This document shows positions 7,060 through 14,224 of a stretch of 15,257 bases of DNA, one piece after another. Each line of letters starts with the position of its first letter. The stretch's first letter is position 1. A program made the translations under genes and the position numbers. The notes under the pieces are model-generated. The model saw only the letters and a list, made by a program, of their open reading frames with translations, made no database searches and was not told the origin of the DNA. This DNA is from Candidatus Gastranaerophilales bacterium (GTDB lineage: Bacteria; Cyanobacteriota; Vampirovibrionia; Gastranaerophilales; Gastranaerophilaceae), in assembly GCA_947628355.1 (NCBI GenBank), contig CANQZO010000016.1, positions 1 to 15,257 of the forward strand, read 5' to 3'.

Positions 7060-8886
7060 TTAAATTAACAGTTCTCCCAATCCCTGTTTTCCGCCCTTAT
7101 TCCCACTGCGGATAGACTTTTCAGGTTCTTTTGTTATCTTGAAAGCATTCGGGCTTGCATCGCACAAAATAAGCATTTTCTCTATTTGCTTTATGCAGCC
7201 CTCACGATTATATCCGGCGTTTACACAATAAACTGTTTCACCTACAAGATGTTCTTTATATTTATAATGAGTAAACTGCTTTATCTTGGAAGGATTTGCA
7301 GTTTTCTGATCCAAATCTGACTTTCGTACAACTGCTGTTATCTTGTCACTAACCGCAAGATCCTGTACTTTTTCAGGATATTTTTGGGCTATCAGTTCAA
7401 ATACGCCATTTATCATATCAACCATTTTACATGCGGTATACGGGATGCCCCACAACTCATATTGGAATCCATCAGGTTGCAATCTGGGGTCAGGTACAGG
7501 TACAGGTATAGGTTCAGATCTGGGGCCAAGCGGCTCACCATTCAAAACAAATTCAGACAAATCGGCTCCGCATATCTTAAACATTCCTTTTATTTCAGCA
7601 AGCTTAGCTTGAAATCCATAACTTGTTCCAACTAAATATTTATGGCCATCAACTTCAAACTCTTTGCATCCCCTAAAATACGCCGGATCCGCTTCTTTTG
7701 TATTAGGTTTTTTAACATCTTCTGCTTTTGAAACGGAAGTTCTCTGAGTCAAGCGGTCTGCACACCCAGGATATCGCTCTACTAATGCTTCAAACGCATC
7801 GAACATCAACTTGCCCTGCTCCCTGCTTCCTGCTTCATATTTCTTGCCAAAAATTATATACGTATATCCCCCATTTAGCTCAGGCTTTGCAACGTCCCAT
7901 TTAGCATAAATCTCCATATCTTTATGAATAGGATTTGAAAAATCCCATTCTTCATCTGTATTGGAAACAAACCAGCCTTTAAATTCAAATCCGTCCCTTA
8001 CTCCAGCGTTCTGTTTCGGGACACGCTCGCCCTTCTTAACTTGAATAATATCTTTTTTTTCGCCGTTTACAATCGTAACGTTTAAATTAGTCTTTTCAGG
8101 TTGCAGCGTTACCGACGGTTTTCGAGGTTCACTAAAGACTTCTTCCCCGAACGCATCTTTTATGCTACTGTAAATGTTTTCCAGATCACCCCCTCTTTGA
8201 TATTGATTATCATTTTGTTCGATATGTCCTAAGAGCGTCTCTACCATGTTGCTGCAGAATTCTTTTGTTAATTTGCCTTCTTTTCCTCTCACATTATCAT
8301 TATAATAACTCTCAACGGCAAAATCAAATATTTCATTATGCACAGCGGCTTCAAATATTTTGTTGAATTCTTCTTTTTCTCGATTTGCATTAACATTCTT
8401 TTTGTGATTTGCATAACGCTCCCGTCCCAGTCCTGTATCATCTTCTTTTTCCTTGTCATCAATTTCCGTGAGCGCACCCAGATTCACCGGAACAACTGTT
8501 TTTTTAATGAACTTACCTTTATTATTTATAGCTTGGCTGTACATCAACTCTAGCAAAGTAGCGTAACTGGTAGCATATTTGTCATCTATGAACGCAATGA
8601 CTCCCTTACATTTTGGATCTGACATATTTTTCTGAAACTGTTTGAGCCACAGGGGTGAATGTTTGTCAAAACTTCCATCAAAATATACATTCAGTCCCTT
8701 TTCTGCCACGAGACGATACACTACATCGGCAAGTACCGTTTCCCAGTCATCACTCTTATAGCTGATAAATACATAAGGCTTGGACTTGTCTCTTTCGGGC
8801 GTGTCTCTTTTGCTTTCGCACATCCATTCTACAAGATCTTTCACCTTCGGATCATTGGCTCTTTTTTCTTTTTCATCATCTGTCAT
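7060..8886 (-). CDS. TIR-domain protein with a Flg_new-type repeat and a duplicated C-terminal module
   Basis: Likely a cytoplasmic NAD-processing or signalling protein of 608 residues. The TIR domain spans about 36-135, with box 1 YVFISYKSDD (38-47) and a glutamate in LLELMYS (E113) at the position of the NADase catalytic residue. Residues 267-331 form one Listeria-Bacteroides (Flg_new) repeat: GERVP...GFEFKGWF, EEWDF and MEIYAKW. That unit is normally found in secreted surface proteins, yet there is no signal peptide here. A tandem pair follows at 341-452 and 474-586, sharing the pattern F/Y-x-x-x-G-x-x-Y, then VFELIAQKYP-like, then LVG..Y, then I..M...C. The two copies are joined by a proline-rich linker (454-472). 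I do not recognise the module by name. The ATG follows AGGAGG by 7 nt, and that site lies at the edge of a repeat (8896-9113). Known bacterial TIR proteins act in Thoeris-like and other abortive systems, making cyclic ADP-ribose isomers or depleting NAD. Confidence 0.88.
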   Translation of the reverse strand: MTDDEKEKRANDPKVKDLVEWMCESKRDTPERDKSKPYVFISYKSDDWETVLADVVYRLVAEKGLNVYFDGSFDKHSPLWLKQFQKNMSDPKCKGVIAFIDDKYATSYATLLELMYSQAINNKGKFIKKTVVPVNLGALTEIDDKEKEDDTGLGRERYANHKKNVNANREKEEFNKIFEAAVHNEIFDFAVESYYNDNVRGKEGKLTKEFCSNMVETLLGHIEQNDNQYQRGGDLENIYSSIKDAFGEEVFSEPRKPSVTLQPEKTNLNVTIVNGEKKDIIQVKKGERVPKQNAGVRDGFEFKGWFVSNTDEEWDFSNPIHKDMEIYAKWDVAKPELNGGYTYIIFGKKYEAGSREQGKLMFDAFEALVERYPGCADRLTQRTSVSKAEDVKKPNTKEADPAYFRGCKEFEVDGHKYLVGTSYGFQAKLAEIKGMFKICGADLSEFVLNGEPLGPRSEPIPVPVPDPRLQPDGFQYELWGIPYTACKMVDMINGVFELIAQKYPEKVQDLAVSDKITAVVRKSDLDQKTANPSKIKQFTHYKYKEHLVGETVYCVNAGYNREGCIKQIEKMLILCDASPNAFKITKEPEKSIRSGNKGGKQGLGELLI

Positions 8887-8895
8887 GACTTTTTC

Positions 8896-9113
8896 CTCCT
8901 ATAATCTGTATATTCTAAGACCGCCAAACATCTCATGCATAACCGCATACATCCCATCGCGTCTGCATCCTTGTCCTGCGTCGCCTTATCTAATCTTTTG
9001 TAATTCTGTTCCGCCGCTTCATCCGACACCTGAAACCCTGAGAAGCCCGGTCCTCATCGGTAAATTGCTCAACCTGTTCAAAATCAACCTCTTTGTCATT
9101 ATGGAAGCATCCG
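8896..9113 (-). pseudogene. Decayed duplicate of the 3' end of the HD-RyR gene
   Basis: This stretch repeats the end of the HD-RyR gene (9637-9979), with about nine in ten aligned bases matching by eye. Relative to the intact copy it has lost 124 bp between cccggt and cctcatcgg (bases 9794-9917 of the intact copy), which removes most of the RyR core. It has also lost one further base near the end. Both events shift the frame: in the native frame it reads GCFHNDKEVDFEQVEQFTDE and then nonsense to a stop. It fills most of the 232-bp gap between the 169-residue gene and the TIR gene. Its downstream end keeps the TATAGGAG stretch that serves as the TIR gene's ribosome site. Confidence 0.9.
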
Positions 9114-9118
9114 CCTTT

Positions 9119-9628
9119 TTACTTTTCTTTCTTTTTGTGGTATAGTTTTTCAAAATGAGTAAAATGATACGTATCTTCTTTACCGGAAACGGTAAAGGAA
9201 AAAACCTTGTTATAATAATCCGGCATATTCTCATACATCTGTATATCCAAAACAAATTCCAAATCACGAGGATCCGTAGGATCATAACAAGTCCTCGAAT
9301 TCAATATCTTTAATTCAACTGGGAACTTATCTTCCCATAAATCTATTTCATTTCCCCCAATGATCAAAAACAGATGGTTGCATATTATTTTTCTCATTTC
9401 CTCATTTTCATAGTACTCCCTCATAGAAGCAGCACCATAATCCCAATGCAGCGTTCCTTCTGCTTTTTTCATTTCAAATTTAAAATCAATCGTGCGAAAT
9501 CCATTTCCTATAATAAGTGAATAGCTATGCTCACCATTATAACGAACAGAGTATTTTCCAATCTCAGGTTGATTAAAGATTTCGCAATTATTTACCAAGT
9601 CGTATCTTAAATTCAACTGATTGTCCAT
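9119..9628 (-). CDS. Uncharacterised 169-residue protein in the TIR-RyR operon
   Basis: I recognise no family. The protein is soluble, without signal peptide or membrane segment, and rich in aromatic and charged residues. Alternating patterns (KYSVRYNGEHSYSLIIG, RTIDFKFEMKKAEGTLHWD, VELKILN, LEFVLDIQMYE, VFSFTVSG) suggest a mainly beta fold, and it ends in a basic tail YHKKKEK. The start codon is well supported: ATG at 9628 follows AGGAG by 8 nt, and the gene begins 11 bp after the HD-RyR stop codon. It is bracketed by direct repeats: the intact 3' end of the HD-RyR gene lies on its 5' side and a decayed copy begins 5 bp after its stop. It therefore looks like an inserted or exchangeable cassette. 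A small sensor, adaptor or antitoxin-like role is possible but unsupported. Confidence 0.8.
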   Translation of the reverse strand: MDNQLNLRYDLVNNCEIFNQPEIGKYSVRYNGEHSYSLIIGNGFRTIDFKFEMKKAEGTLHWDYGAASMREYYENEEMRKIICNHLFLIIGGNEIDLWEDKFPVELKILNSRTCYDPTDPRDLEFVLDIQMYENMPDYYNKVFSFTVSGKEDTYHFTHFEKLYHKKKEK

Positions 9629-9636
9629 AGAAAATT

Positions 9637-9979
9637 CTCCTATAATCTGTATATTCTAAGGCTGCAAAACATCTTAAGCATAACCATCATACATTCCATT
9701 GGTTCTGTATCCTTGTCCTGCGTCTCCTTATCTAATCTTTCGTAATTCCGTTCCGCCGCTTCATCCGATACCTGAAACCCTGAGAAGCCCGGTATCATGT
9801 CCCAATGTCTTCGTTCAAAATCGCGCTTGGATTTTTCGGGCGTTCCATAGGTCCAACCCATATCATAATGCTCCTGAAGCCACCTATGATGCTCCGCTTT
9901 GCCTATTTTAACAAGCTCCTCATCGGTAAATTCCTCAACCTGTTCAAAATCAACCTCTTTATCATTATAGAAGCACCCG
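9637..9979 (-). repeat. Intact copy of the direct repeat (3' end of HD-RyR gene)
   Basis: This is the full-length partner of the decayed copy at 8896-9113. It covers codon ~552 to the stop of the HD-RyR gene plus the adjoining GGAG ribosome site of the next gene. Both copies run in the same direction and enclose about 520 bp holding only the 169-residue gene. Confidence 0.9.
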
Positions 9980-11628
9980 ATCATGTTCATGTATTTTGCA
10001 AATGATTTCGCCTGATTAATATTTGATAATTTATATTCCAGCGAAAGATCCTTGAAGCCGTCTACGAATTCTTTCATGATTTTACTGTCGCTAAGGTACT
10101 TCTCTTCCTGTCCGGCCAGCTTTGCTCTTTTCCAGCCGTCATTACTCCAGCGCCCGTTTAGTATTATGGCAAAGTCGTATAAATTAATAAAATTACTATC
10201 GGACAGATAACTACGATTTCCTGCGTGAATGTGTTCAGCCAATCCGGTCTCTACATTCAGATGGATTTCGGTTAAATCCACAATCCTTTCTATATCTTCC
10301 TGAAAGCCTGAGACGCCGTTCTTTTTGATATACATTCCGGAATACGCTTTCAACCCCGGTGATTTCTCCTGCACGGGATTTTGAAGCCACTCGATATATT
10401 CGTCTTTAAAACGATCTATCTTAGCCATCTCTCTTTCATCAAACAGATAGATCGCTTTAATATCGTTTCCGTGGAATTCAAATGTACATCCCATAGGATG
10501 CAATTCTTTTTTCGAGTTCCTTCCATAGGCAATTCTGTCCCAACACTGCAGCTCATCACAAAGCATAAGCATATATGCCAGCGGATGTAATGCGGCTTTG
10601 AGCGGTTTATTCCCTTCATCCTTATAATGGGCTATACAGAATTTGTAGAGACTGTTATGCATTAAGATGGCGGTCAATGCGTCCAGGTGTTCAGCCTGTA
10701 TTTCAATATCCATCTCCTCAAACAACTTCCTGAACAGGAGGGTGGAGCTGAAATACGCATGATCCAGAAAATGGTTAAATTTCTTGGGCTGTGTCGGTTT
10801 ATCTATAAGGAATGTCCTCATCTGTTCCTCGGAAAATCCGTACTCTTCTCCCATTTTTTCGCTCAAAATATAGGCAAACAAATCATTTGTCGTATCGAAA
10901 ATCTTTCCGGGATAAATCTTTGACAGCGCAGCCTTGACCTTATCATTTATTTTGATAAAACTCTCCAGATCATGATATGCCATAAATGGCCGATTCTCCC
11001 TTTTATCCCCCTCAACCTCAAAATAAGCGCATACCTGTTCAAAGGGCAGTTCAAACGGATACCCGATATCATGGAACAATGAGCTCAATCCCCAATACTG
11101 CAAAAAATGGGCCGCGGCATCTTTTTCATCGTTTATCTTGTAATATTCCTTATACGCTTTTCTAAATATCCCATTTGACTTATAAATTGCCATTCCAAGA
11201 ATAAAAACGTAAACCGAATGGGAATAGTGATCTCTGTGCTTCATAAGAAGCCCGCTACCGTTCGCTTCATACTCGGAAAGCAGCTCTATCATCCTTCTGG
11301 TCTTCCGGTAATCTCCGACAAACATCTCAAGATAGCAGAAATATACGTCAAAAGCATCTTCTTTTTTCCCCGATTTCAGGAAGCGGTCCACAGCATTTTC
11401 AAGGCATAACCTGTCTATATCCTTTTCCATATTAAACGGTATCTGATTGGCTTTAAGGCTGGTGCCTTCAAAATCAAGATTGTCGCTCAATATGGAGGTC
11501 GCCTTGTTTTTATCGAACCGAAGTCCCTCGCAGTATTCCCTGATAAATGAAAACACAGCGCCTTCAAGCGAAAATGGTGCATAGTCGCGCTTCTTGATCA
11601 AATCATTATTCAGCATTGTGTAGCTCAT
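9640..11628 (-). CDS. HD-domain phosphohydrolase fused to a C-terminal RyR domain
   Basis: A 662-residue protein, counted here from an upstream ATG at 11634. The metal-dependent HD core lies at about 130-370: DHYSHS (H139), LFHDIGYPF (H188, D189), DHAYFSS (H292), AILMHN (H326) and MLCDELQCWDR (D360). This is the complete ligand set of the HD family whose members hydrolyse nucleotide phosphates or phosphodiesters. A RyR domain follows at about 575-640, with AEHHRWLQEHYDMGWTYG and RRHWDMIPGF. Ryanodine-receptor-type domains in bacteria appear with nucleotide-signalling proteins and are thought to bind ligands; that role is not proven. ATG 11634 is immediately against the GGGGG ribosome site, whereas ATG 11628 has 6-nt spacing, so I place the start at 11628. 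It is first in the operon, has a plausible promoter, and its 3' end is duplicated downstream. A second RyR protein is encoded four genes on. Substrate unknown; a signal-degrading or ligand-triggered hydrolase is inferred. Confidence 0.87.
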   Translation of the reverse strand: MSYTMLNNDLIKKRDYAPFSLEGAVFSFIREYCEGLRFDKNKATSILSDNLDFEGTSLKANQIPFNMEKDIDRLCLENAVDRFLKSGKKEDAFDVYFCYLEMFVGDYRKTRRMIELLSEYEANGSGLLMKHRDHYSHSVYVFILGMAIYKSNGIFRKAYKEYYKINDEKDAAAHFLQYWGLSSLFHDIGYPFELPFEQVCAYFEVEGDKRENRPFMAYHDLESFIKINDKVKAALSKIYPGKIFDTTNDLFAYILSEKMGEEYGFSEEQMRTFLIDKPTQPKKFNHFLDHAYFSSTLLFRKLFEEMDIEIQAEHLDALTAILMHNSLYKFCIAHYKDEGNKPLKAALHPLAYMLMLCDELQCWDRIAYGRNSKKELHPMGCTFEFHGNDIKAIYLFDEREMAKIDRFKDEYIEWLQNPVQEKSPGLKAYSGMYIKKNGVSGFQEDIERIVDLTEIHLNVETGLAEHIHAGNRSYLSDSNFINLYDFAIILNGRWSNDGWKRAKLAGQEEKYLSDSKIMKEFVDGFKDLSLEYKLSNINQAKSFAKYMNMIGCFYNDKEVDFEQVEEFTDEELVKIGKAEHHRWLQEHYDMGWTYGTPEKSKRDFERRHWDMIPGFSGFQVSDEAAERNYERLDKETQDKDTEPMECMMVMLKMFCSLRIYRL

Positions 11629-11634
11629 GGTCAT

Positions 11635-11641
11635 CCCCCTT
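11635..11641 (-). promoter_or_regulatory. Ribosome binding site deciding the HD-RyR start
   Basis: The minus strand reads AAGGGGG followed directly by ATG-ACC-ATG. The first ATG has no spacer from the site; the second (11628) is six bases away, which favours it as the initiation codon. Confidence 0.65.
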
Positions 11642-11653
11642 CATCGCCCATAT

Positions 11654-11659
11654 AGTATA
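11654..11659 (-). promoter_or_regulatory. Candidate -10 element for the TIR-RyR operon
   Basis: TATACT (5 of 6 matches to TATAAT) lies on the minus strand about 25 bp before the start codon. It would place the transcription start near 11647, just ahead of the ribosome site. The -35 is poor: CTGGCA at 19-bp spacing is the best match. Confidence 0.35.
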
Positions 11660-11736
11660 TTGTATTCATTTTATCATATGCCAGCCTAATTTGCACGCAT
11701 TTTCTGACTATTGCGCGCTGAAGCCAAAATTGAAAT

Positions 11737-11780
11737 CTTAGGATGAAGTCAACCTGACGCCTAAGCTAATCTGCTTCGGC
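11737..11780 (-). repeat. Two overlapping inverted repeats upstream of the operon
   Basis: The first (11759-11780) pairs GCCGAAGC with GCTTAGGC around a 6-nt loop, with one mismatch. The second (11737-11765) pairs CTTAGG with CCTAAG and encloses a smaller GTCA/TGAC pairing. They share bases 11759-11765, so the RNA could form only one at a time. Neither is followed by a convincing U-tract. They may be part of the CotH 3' region or an operator-like site. Confidence 0.45.
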
Positions 11781-11798
11781 CTTTAACCAACTTCCCAT

Positions 11799-11817
11799 CA
11801 AAATGCTGCTCCCAGCA
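11799..11817 (-). terminator. Weak candidate terminator after the CotH gene
   Basis: On the minus strand TGCTG-GGAG-CAGCA is followed by TTTTG, 22 bp past the CotH stop codon. The stem has only five pairs and the U-run only four bases, so termination would be partial. It is the best candidate in the gap separating the CotH operon from the next one. Confidence 0.35.
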
Positions 11818-11838
11818 GAAATCTCTTCTGAATTGCTT

Positions 11839-13548
11839 TCATCTGTAATTATTTAATATAGAATACAAATATTTCTTTCGTCCCGCAAAGAAGAATTTTA
11901 TTTTTTCAATTTCGCCATAAAAATCAGTCAGAGAATTATCTCCAAAAAAACGCTCGTTATTTTTTCGCATTGGTTCTTCCATATAATCCATATATTCTTC
12001 CAATTCTTTATTTATATCTTGATAATTAAAAACGGTATCGGCGATTTCCTCTATTTTGGAAATCAGTTGTTTGCGAAAAGTATCGTTTGTCATCATGTTC
12101 TTAAACATTTCATCGTTATCCATAACATATTCTATACTGTTAAAATCCACAATAAATCCTGCAGAATTCAAATCAAAAACTGCCCATCTCCATTTACCGT
12201 CTCCATAGGATCCTGCTTCCGTTTTCTTTACCCTCCACATAGCATAGTTACCCATTGGCCAATCTGAATTTCTTGCAACATAAAGCATAACAGCGTAATA
12301 ATCTATATAACTATTCATATCTATCATTTCACAAACCTTTTCATAGTTTTCTGCAATAGTAAGATCACTTTTTGAACAATAATCCACCATTTTGGAATAA
12401 TACCTAAAATCCTCCTCCTCTCCTTCTTCCAACACGCCCTCTTTAATAACAATAACATTATCCTTATTTACGTCATAATAATATGAAAAATAGTCTGCAT
12501 CAAATTTTTCATTTAGCCAATAAACTCCCCAATATTCCCCGTTCAAAAACAAAACATATGGTTCATAATTCATAGTAGAAATATTTAAATTTTTGCATCT
12601 TGCAGATACTAAGTAGTCCTTTACCTTTGTGTCAGTATCATTTCCGCCTTGAAAAAGTGTCATCTCAGACGCATAATACCCATTTCCCCAAAAATCATAT
12701 GCAAAGTGCTCCTTCCCGTCATATTCTTTTCTGGCATATAAATTTAAACTTTTGGGATTATAGGCTCTGCTGCTGCCCCCATGAATACGAATACCGCATT
12801 CCTGCTTCAATAGGAGCTGTCCTGATTCATCAAAAAAAAAGCATTCCGCTTCTCTTTCCCACTCAATGCCCCTATTCCTGTAATTCGCCTTCCAAAGAGT
12901 CCAGAATTCTTCTCTCCAATAATATTCATCACTGCCCCTGTATTCTTTCACATATTCATCATAAGTCTTTCCAGTTACATAAATACCAGTTTCTGAATCA
13001 AATAGATTAATCGGATCCGTGACAATGCTAAGCATTTTCATTCCTTCATATCCGATTTTATCAGAAAAATTCACAAAATAAACCGCAGTTTTTACGTCGC
13101 TGGAATTACCTATATCATCATAAGAAATTGCGCGCACAATAGTTGCTTTATCAATCTTATATTTTGGAGTCTGATATCCTGGAGGGAAGTCTGAACTAAT
13201 TTTCTCTATGTCTTCTTTGTCAAATCCTGTAGAAACATCCTCTCTCATGGAATATATATTATCATTATCAGTAGCATCCGTTATCAAAAGCGGCGTTTCA
13301 TACTTTGTGGAATTTTTATCCGGCAATGTACCGTCTAAGGTATAATAAATGTCTCCCAATTCCGATGTCATTTCCAGTTCAAAAGCATCTTCATAAAAAC
13401 CCGATTCCATAGAAAAAAAAACTTGTCCGGTACGATTGAGCAGTTCTCTTTTTTCTTCTGTAAGATAACCTTTAAATATTATGAGAACGATGATCAAAAA
13501 TCCACTGATCCCCACTATTCCCAGAATCTTTTTATTATATAATATCAT
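11839..13548 (-). CDS. Membrane-anchored CotH-family protein kinase
   Basis: A predicted surface-exposed atypical protein kinase. Residues are numbered from an upstream ATG at 13557. A single N-terminal membrane segment (about 11-29, ILGIVGISGFLIIVLIIF) is followed by a chitobiase-like beta domain (about 45-165, GDIYYTLDGTLPD ... IVRAISYDDIGNSS). The CotH domain spans about 250-470, with GIRIHGGSSR (255-264), the conserved lysine in WLNEKFD (K351), the DWPMGN motif (D432, N437) and WRWAVFDLN (D462). CotH kinases, first described for Bacillus spore coat, transfer phosphate to proteins; the key acidic residues seem present, although DLN replaces the commoner DLD. A GGAG site is only 1 nt from ATG 13557 but 10 nt from ATG 13548, so the latter is preferred. 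The gene overlaps the DUF4956 gene by 14 bp, which indicates coupled translation. The region is visibly AT-richer than the operon downstream. Confidence 0.92.
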   Translation of the reverse strand: MILYNKKILGIVGISGFLIIVLIIFKGYLTEEKRELLNRTGQVFFSMESGFYEDAFELEMTSELGDIYYTLDGTLPDKNSTKYETPLLITDATDNDNIYSMREDVSTGFDKEDIEKISSDFPPGYQTPKYKIDKATIVRAISYDDIGNSSDVKTAVYFVNFSDKIGYEGMKMLSIVTDPINLFDSETGIYVTGKTYDEYVKEYRGSDEYYWREEFWTLWKANYRNRGIEWEREAECFFFDESGQLLLKQECGIRIHGGSSRAYNPKSLNLYARKEYDGKEHFAYDFWGNGYYASEMTLFQGGNDTDTKVKDYLVSARCKNLNISTMNYEPYVLFLNGEYWGVYWLNEKFDADYFSYYYDVNKDNVIVIKEGVLEEGEEEDFRYYSKMVDYCSKSDLTIAENYEKVCEMIDMNSYIDYYAVMLYVARNSDWPMGNYAMWRVKKTEAGSYGDGKWRWAVFDLNSAGFIVDFNSIEYVMDNDEMFKNMMTNDTFRKQLISKIEEIADTVFNYQDINKELEEYMDYMEEPMRKNNERFFGDNSLTDFYGEIEKIKFFFAGRKKYLYSILNNYR

Positions 13549-14212
13549 CTGAATCATACTCCATTAATGAAAAACGTTCCACATACTCTGAGCCTTCCAT
13601 TTTCTCTGTCAATATTCCCACATTTTTCGTAACGATCTCAAAAACAAAATCCATTCCTTTCTCCGTATAATTTCTGCTTTTGGTGCGATACTTTTTCGTG
13701 TATTTTTCAAGCAAAGAAGTAATAATATGTTCGGCCTCTGCCGTCTTACAATGTACAACCAGGATATGTGATTTATTTCCTCCCATATTCGTTCTGTTCA
13801 ATATCACTAACACAATTGTTGCTATAACCGATGTTACTATTGCCATTTCATACAACTGGCATCCACATGTAATTCCAATGTGTATTGCCCATAAAATGAA
13901 AATTAAATCAACCGGATCTTTTACCGCAGTTCGAAAACGAATGATTGCCAACGCGCCTATCGTACCAAGAGTAATCACCAGGTTGGATTGCAGACACAAA
14001 ATAATCGTAGAAATAAAAAAAGGAAGAACCGCAATACTGATATTAAAGGCTTTATTATATAAAGAACGGTGCAAAACCACCTGATAAACAATAAATTCAT
14101 ACAATGCCAGTACTCCCACCACGACAAGTACCGATAATAACGTTGCTGTTGAAATTTCCTCATTCTGAAAACCAAGACTAATATTATTGATAATTGCGTT
14201 AATAAGGCCCAT
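13535..14212 (-). CDS. DUF4956 family membrane protein
   Basis: A 225-residue integral membrane protein. About four hydrophobic segments lie at 22-42, 55-75, 78-92 and 105-137. The family hallmark GALAIIRFRTAVKDPVDL (85-102) lies between the third and fourth, and a soluble alpha/beta tail (about 145-225) follows. DUF4956 proteins are of unknown biochemical role. They are repeatedly encoded next to VTC-domain and CotH proteins, as here, so the three probably act together at the cell envelope. The start codon follows AGGAG by about 9 nt; that site overlaps the VTC gene's stop region 12 bp upstream. Confidence 0.93.
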   Translation of the reverse strand: MGLINAIINNISLGFQNEEISTATLLSVLVVVGVLALYEFIVYQVVLHRSLYNKAFNISIAVLPFFISTIILCLQSNLVITLGTIGALAIIRFRTAVKDPVDLIFILWAIHIGITCGCQLYEMAIVTSVIATIVLVILNRTNMGGNKSHILVVHCKTAEAEHIITSLLEKYTKKYRTKSRNYTEKGMDFVFEIVTKNVGILTEKMEGSEYVERFSLMEYDSDDII

Positions 14213-14224
14213 TTTCTTTCTCTC

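Noticed and set aside
9019..9285. 88-codon minus-strand open frame
   Set aside because: It runs out of frame through the 169-residue gene and the decayed repeat; neither half is in the native frame.
12600..13010. 136-codon plus-strand open frame
   Set aside because: It is antisense to the CotH gene and has no ribosome site or recognisable domain.
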